From JBGOUV01 sp041477815 (GTDB lineage: Bacteria > Acidobacteriota > Terriglobia > Bryobacterales > JACQDG01), in assembly GCA_041477815.1 (NCBI GenBank), contig JBGOUV010000037.1, positions 1 through 26,809 on the forward strand: DNA of 26,809 nucleotides. Direction: 5' to 3'. The notes under the pieces were generated by a model. The model ran no database searches, had not been told where the DNA came from, and saw nothing but the letters and a program-made list of their open reading frames with translations. A program made the translations under genes and the position numbers. Shown here in pieces: positions 23,263 to 26,809 of the stretch. Every line of letters starts with the position of its first letter. The stretch's first letter is position 1.

Positions 23263-23268
23263 AGTATA
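23263..23268 (-). promoter_or_regulatory. -10 box (TATACT) of the TonB receptor gene
   Basis: On the minus strand TATACT lies 10 nt before the ATG at 23252, which predicts a very short 5' leader. No -35 consensus is evident. Confidence 0.4.
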
Positions 23269-23407
23269 AGGAATGAACCTCAGTCTCGGCTGCAAGCTCG
23301 AACCCGCAGCTCAGTGCCGGCGCGCCGGCCAGGCCCCAGGCAGCCGGATGCAGGCCGCCGTGTCTTACCACGATGCGCCGCTCGGTCAGCGCCCATGCCA
23401 CGTCTTC

Positions 23408-23773
23408 TCATGCCCGGCTTAGGGGCTCCCTGGCCGTGGTGAAATGTTCCCGTCCGCTGGAAGATCGGCGTATAACACGGCTTGACGCGGGCGCTGGTCC
23501 ACGGCGCTGCGTGGGTTCCTCTCCTGGCGCGCCGTCTTTGGCGTCTGCGGAACCGTGGGTTTTTTCTGGACCGTAGGGATGAGCCGGCCGACCATCCCTC
23601 CATCCGCCCTCCGGAATTGCAGCGGATCCTGGAGGAGAGAGACCTGCCGGCCGATCACGCCGAACAGCGGGGAGCTTTGGGAGCTTGGACCTGCCGGTGA
23701 TGGCGCCGGTAATCGTCTGAGCCATCCCCAGTGGCGTGAGCAGGCCAGCAAGAACAGCGAGCTTGCGCATCAT
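23408..23773 (-). pseudogene. Degraded secreted-protein gene, signal peptide kept
   Basis: A 121-residue minus-strand frame begins with a clean signal peptide MMRKLAVLAGLLTPLGMAQ followed by TITGAITG, exactly how Oar-like receptors and other carboxypeptidase-regulatory proteins begin. After that the sequence becomes Arg/Pro-rich and low in hydrophobic pattern, with no domain, to a stop at 23408. This suggests a receptor gene cut down after its first 30 codons. It diverges from the DUF362 gene; the start codons are 70 nt apart. The 155 nt between 23253 and 23407 show nothing recognisable apart from the TonB receptor promoter. Confidence 0.4.
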
Positions 23774-23790
23774 CGGAAACCTCCGAAGCT

Positions 23791-23828
23791 TCTGGGATAC
23801 TCTGGGATCATTATCCGCCATCTGGGGT
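23791..23828 (+). repeat. Three phased TCTGGGRT direct repeats upstream of the DUF362 gene
   Basis: TCTGGGAT at 23791 and 23801 and TCTGGGGT at 23821 lie at offsets of 10 and 20 bp, so all three would face the same side of the DNA helix. The last copy runs into the -10 box at 23828. The layout suits cooperative binding by an activator or repressor of the gene at 23843. The first two copies also lie upstream of the divergent degraded gene. Confidence 0.5.
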
Positions 23829-23833
23829 AAAAT
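23828..23833 (+). promoter_or_regulatory. -10 box (TAAAAT) of the DUF362 gene
   Basis: TAAAAT directly abuts an ATG at 23834, so the transcript should start near 23840. This favours the in-frame ATG at 23843 as the real start and predicts a nearly leaderless mRNA. Confidence 0.4.
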
Positions 23834-23842
23834 ATGACCGCC

Positions 23843-24949
23843 ATGAAACGAAGAACCTTTCTGCAGGTGTCCGGTGCCGCGCCACTGGCCTGGGCGGCCG
23901 ACGAGCCGATTCCGGAATACCGGGTGGTCACCTCGTTCCAGCCGGCGCAGCGTCCCGGGATGCCCGGGCCGTATCCGGGGCAAGTGGTTTCCGTGCACTC
24001 GGAAAAGTGCATCGACGCCGAAACCGAGAAAGTCGACGCCCCCGCGGTCAAGGAGATGATTTCGAGGGGGATGCGCGCGCTCACCGGCGGAAAGGACGAC
24101 ACGAACGCCTGGCGGCGCTTTATCATGCCCTCCGACGTGGTGGGTATCAAGGCGAACTGCTCGGGCGCGCCCGGCGCGATGTCGATGCCGGACGTTATCG
24201 CCGAGATCGCCAGAAACGTCATCGCCGCCGGAGTCAAGCCCGAGAATGTCTACGTTTGGGAGCGGAGCCAGTTGCCTCGGGCGGGTTACGAGAAGTATGT
24301 CCCCGCGGGCGTCCAGCTCCACACCGCGGGGCGCACCGCCTACGATCCGAAGACCTACGTGGAGTGCAACTTCTTCGGCGAGGAGAACACCCGGTCGAAC
24401 ATGGTTGCCCTCGTCACCGAGAAGCTGACCAAGATCATCAATGTCCCCAACATGAAGGACCACGGGGCGGCCGGCGTTACCGGCGCGCTCAAGAACATCG
24501 CTTACGGGGGTTTCGGCAACGTGGCCCGTTCCCACAAGAACGCCAAGACCCATACGCTGAGCTTCGTCGGAACGCTGGCCGCGGTGGAACCGATACGCTC
24601 CCGGACCGCACTCAACATCATGGACGGACTCCGCGGGGTGTGGCATGCCGGGCCGTTCTCCCGGAACCGGAAGTTTCGTTTTTATCCCAAGACGCTGCTG
24701 TTCTCCACCGACCCGGTGTCCATGGACCGCCTGCTGCTCGACATCATCGACAACAAGCGCAAGGCGGAAGGCGCGGTGAGCGTCTGGCATCACTCCGAGA
24801 AGTACGTACAGCCCGGACAGGGGTATTCTGACGATCCGAATATCGACCGGTTTGTTCGGGAACCCGGTCACATCGAGTACGCCGCCCAGAAGTTCGGGCT
24901 GGGCGTTTACGACCTCCAGAAGATCAAGGTGCAGAGAATCGAGGTCTGA
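23843..24949 (+). CDS. DUF362-domain protein with Tat-type signal
   Basis: A 368-residue protein beginning MKRRTFLQVSGAAPLAWAAD, a twin-arginine (RRTFL) export signal. The rest matches the DUF362 family: VVSVHSEKCIDAETEKVDAP, VVGIKANCSGAPGAMSMPDV, VYVWERSQ, INVPNMKDHGAAGVTGALKN, and LLFSTDPVSMDRLLLDIIDN. DUF362 proteins are of unproven function; some carry ferredoxin-type clusters, but here only scattered single cysteines are visible, so no Fe-S cluster is expected. Tat export suggests folding, perhaps with a cofactor, before secretion. An upstream in-frame ATG (23834) overlaps the -10 box, so I used 23843. The stop overlaps the next start by one base (TGATG), so the two genes are translationally coupled. 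Confidence 0.8.
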   Translation: MKRRTFLQVSGAAPLAWAADEPIPEYRVVTSFQPAQRPGMPGPYPGQVVSVHSEKCIDAETEKVDAPAVKEMISRGMRALTGGKDDTNAWRRFIMPSDVVGIKANCSGAPGAMSMPDVIAEIARNVIAAGVKPENVYVWERSQLPRAGYEKYVPAGVQLHTAGRTAYDPKTYVECNFFGEENTRSNMVALVTEKLTKIINVPNMKDHGAAGVTGALKNIAYGGFGNVARSHKNAKTHTLSFVGTLAAVEPIRSRTALNIMDGLRGVWHAGPFSRNRKFRFYPKTLLFSTDPVSMDRLLLDIIDNKRKAEGAVSVWHHSEKYVQPGQGYSDDPNIDRFVREPGHIEYAAQKFGLGVYDLQKIKVQRIEV

Positions 24950-25791
24950 TGCTTCTGGTTCTCCTGGCTGCGGCGATACCGTGCCTGGTCGCCCCGGCGC
25001 CGGCGAATCTCTGCGCGGAGGAGGTCCGGCTCCAGGACCTCGAGAGGGTTCCCGCGCCCGGCGTGCAATGGGGGATAAAGGGCGAGAATACCGCTTCGGC
25101 GACCCGTGCTCCCTGGGTGGATTCCAACGCCTGGCGGTTCCTGCGGCATCCGGAGCGGAAGTATCTTTACGAACTGCCGCGCGGGGCGTCTGCTTTGGCC
25201 GCGGCCGAGGCGTTCGCCTACGGCGTCGACGCGCGGCTGCGGGTCGATCCTGCCGCTGGGAAAGCCTTTGGCGAGATGCTGGCTTTCTTGAAGGACCTCG
25301 AGGAAACGCCGGCCCTGGCTCCGGCGGCGAATATCGCCGTCCTCGACAACGGCTCGCCCCTCCTCCCCGAAGTTCTGAACCTTCTGGCCCGGCGGAACCT
25401 TTTGTTCCGGGTGGTGAGCGCTCCCGATCCGAAGGCCGATTTGAACGTCACCATCGACGCGGAGGCGGCCGATCCGGCGGTGTTCGCAACCAAGGTACGG
25501 GCGCGGCTCACCGACCCGAAGCGGCTGCTGCGGATTTACGGCAGCGAGGTGGTGCTGGGACGGCTGCTGCTGGGGGCGGGCCGCGCCCGCATTCATCTGC
25601 TCAACTATGGCGGCGAGAAGGTGGAAGGCGTCCGCGTGCGGGTGCGGGGAAGTTATGCAGGGGGCCGTCTCGCGGTATTCGGGTATGCGGGCGCGAAGCC
25701 CCAAGACTACCTGACCGAAGGTGGCGCTACCGAGTTTACAATTCCGGAGATGGGGATCTACGCGGTGGTCGACCTGCAGGCCGCTCCTTGA
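24949..25791 (+). CDS. Hypothetical secreted protein coupled to the DUF362 gene
   Basis: A 280-residue protein with signal peptide MLLVLLAAAIPCLVAPAPAN. The middle contains NIAVLDNGSPLLPEVLNLLA and RRNLLFRVVSAPDPKADLNV, a Rossmann- or glutamine-amidotransferase-like alternation of strand and helix. The C-terminal 80 residues (ARIHLLNYGGEKVEGVRVRV, LAVFGYAGAKPQDY, TEFTIPEMGIYAVVDLQ) look like the beta-sandwich module that ends many glycoside hydrolases. No catalytic motif could be named. Its start codon lies in the DUF362 stop (TGATG), so the two products are likely made together and act in the same extracytoplasmic process. Confidence 0.6.
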   Translation: MLLVLLAAAIPCLVAPAPANLCAEEVRLQDLERVPAPGVQWGIKGENTASATRAPWVDSNAWRFLRHPERKYLYELPRGASALAAAEAFAYGVDARLRVDPAAGKAFGEMLAFLKDLEETPALAPAANIAVLDNGSPLLPEVLNLLARRNLLFRVVSAPDPKADLNVTIDAEAADPAVFATKVRARLTDPKRLLRIYGSEVVLGRLLLGAGRARIHLLNYGGEKVEGVRVRVRGSYAGGRLAVFGYAGAKPQDYLTEGGATEFTIPEMGIYAVVDLQAAP

Positions 25792-25892
25792 CCATCGCGC
25801 TCTGCTCATACTGCGCACACCGCTGGCTGCAGCATTCGCATCCCAATGGCAGAAGGCGCACCTGGGCGACAATGTCGTGCGAGACGCCGTAT

Positions 25893-26060
25893 ACAAAACT
25901 GGCGTTCCAGCGGCTCCGAGTCATCGCCTCCGCTTACTCCTGCGGGAACGCCCCGGACACAACCTGCAACGGCTCTGGTCAGCGAGTTGTTCCTGAAGCT
26001 GCACCGCCTGGAAACGCGCATCTTGAGCGGCGCGCACCTGTTCCCCCCTAAGATCGTCAA
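25893..26060 (+). pseudogene. ECF RNA polymerase sigma factor remnant with two frame changes
   Basis: Three plus-strand frames together spell the region-2 start of an acidobacterial-type ECF sigma factor. They are LAFQRLRVIASAY (25899-25937), then LRERPGHNLQ (25940-25969), then TALVSELFLKLHRLETRILS and GAHLF (from 25969). Intact members read about 'LR.IA..YLRRERPGHTLQPTALV.E.YL.L.......AHF'. The first junction has two extra bases. The second lacks about four bases, which removes the conserved Pro. Regions 3 and 4 cannot be found downstream. A dead gene fragment. Confidence 0.5.
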
Positions 26061-26189
26061 TGGCGCTCTGCAAGGCGGCCACGCTGGGCGCCCCCCAAGG
26101 CCCCATACCTGGGGGATCAATGCGGAGACAGTCTTGCCGTGGCGGTTTGGCTTCCACGGGGGATACAATATGATTCCAGCATCGCCATA

Positions 26190-26220
26190 AAATTATTAGT
26201 TGACAATACCAAGATAATTT
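26190..26220. repeat. AT-rich inverted repeat
   Basis: Perfect 7-bp arms AAATTAT (26190-26196) and ATAATTT (26214-26220) with a 17-bp centre that contains TTGACA (26200-26205). It is a clear AT island in GC-rich DNA. No -10 box follows the TTGACA at normal spacing. Confidence 0.4.
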
Positions 26221-26372
26221 GCGGCACTCATCTTTCCATGGAGGCGAGCACCGGGCAGAAATTGGATTTCAGCAGGTTCCCAAGACTGCTGGAAAGCAGA
26301 CAGGCCGACCTAACCGGTTTCCGATTTCGAGACGAAATAGCCGTTCAAAGACCGCTGATCTGTCGATCCGGG

Positions 26373-26809
26373 TCATTGAGAGCCGCCTGGCAGTGACTCC
26401 AGACGCCGTACCCAGGAATTGAAATGGGCGCACTCCCGGCGTAGCGCCGCCATTCCGATATGCTCCAGGATCAACGGGCCCGCGGACGGCTTGGCCGCCG
26501 CGTACTCGGGCACAACCGACGAGATGCGTTTGGAGGGAGCCGATTCAGCGCCGTCGTCAATGTGTTCCGGGGAGGGATACTGGCTGGGACCTGCTCCAGT
26601 TCTCTTACCGCATCCGCCCGGCTGGGGAAGGCTTGGATGATCTGCGCTGGATCGGAGAACAGAAGCGACTCAAACTCGTGAAGCTGGAGGTACGGGATAA
26701 AGCGCCGGTAGCCCAGATCATCGCGTAGGCAGGCTTCCAGGCATTCCGCTCTCCGAACAGGATCGTTCTGCCCGTGGCACCGCTCGTAGCCGGGGAAGTC
26801 GGTAGGCAG
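26373..26809 (-). pseudogene. DUF4276-family protein, frameshifted and cut by the window edge
   Basis: On the minus strand the window begins inside a gene reading DFPGYERCH, then RRAECLEACLRDDLGYRRFI, then PYLQLHEFESLLFSDPAQII, the hallmark core of DUF4276. After AVRELEQ the frame goes astray and stops at 26471. The family sequence resumes in another frame: PSQYPSPEHIDDGAESAPSK, then RISSVVPEYAAAKPSAGPLI, then LEHIGMAALRRECAHFNSWV, ending at the TGA at 26373-26375. One base lost near 26586-26592 (GGGAC on the plus strand) would explain this. DUF4276 genes often sit beside an AAA ATPase gene; any such partner would be beyond the window. The break may be real decay or a sequence error. Confidence 0.65.

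Larger units (their letters stand above)
25792..26372. other. Decayed intergenic region
   Basis: No intact gene is seen. The stretch holds an ECF sigma-factor remnant (about 25893-26060), an AT-rich inverted repeat (26190-26220), a TACAAT box at 26164-26169 followed by only a five-codon frame, and a CAGCAG-N10-CTGCTG dyad at 26270-26291. That dyad lies past the 3' end of the minus-strand DUF4276 gene but has no U-run. Confidence 0.45.

Overview
This is a high-GC bacterial window that reads like a member of the Acidobacteriota close to the Solibacter/Bryobacter group. That placement is inferred from content: an Oar-like TonB-dependent receptor with a carboxypeptidase-regulatory-like N-terminus, an MlrC-type M81 peptidase, a Tat-type DUF362 protein, remnants of an ECF sigma factor of the acidobacterial type, and secreted FG-GAP and acetylxylan-esterase-like proteins. 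No 16S gene is present to confirm it.

Left part (1-7.5 kb). The 3' end of a MazF/PemK toxin is followed by a gene-poor gap, an F420-type luciferase-like oxidoreductase and a secreted protein built from a tandem 'WSCC' repeat. A hicBA toxin-antitoxin pair sits immediately in front of the conserved housekeeping cluster rpmH-rnpA-yidD-yidC-khpB-mnmE. A direct repeat of at least 45 bp carries the -10 box of rpmH. It occurs once before hicB and once after hicA, so the TA pair is bracketed by two copies of the rpmH promoter. mnmE has lost a recognisable start codon for its conserved N-terminus.

Middle part (7.7-14.5 kb). A secreted FG-GAP propeller protein is followed by a three-gene signalling operon: a NarL-type response regulator, a REC-GGDEF-EAL protein, and a MASE1 hybrid histidine kinase. 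Its upstream region holds several dyads.

Right-middle part (14.7-23.3 kb, minus strand). Five very tightly packed genes form one apparent operon: SurA-like PpiC isomerase, YhaM-like HD nuclease, BlaI-family repressor, tandem acetylxylan-esterase-like hydrolase, and MlrC-like M81 peptidase. A large TonB receptor gene lies upstream. A BlaI/MecI-like dyad lies in the short gap in front of the first operon gene, and the same ACTAC-N4-GTAAT pattern occurs in front of the signalling operon. No BlaR1 sensor is visible. This BlaI-linked operon is the best candidate in the window for an undescribed unit.

Right end (23.3-26.8 kb). A degraded signal-peptide ORF lies next to three phased TCTGGGRT repeats. 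These precede a two-gene unit made of a Tat-type DUF362 protein and an unknown secreted protein. The last kilobase is decayed: an ECF sigma-factor remnant with two frame changes, an AT-rich inverted repeat, and a minus-strand DUF4276 gene that is frameshifted and runs off the window. I saw no tRNA, rRNA, CRISPR array or complete insertion sequence.
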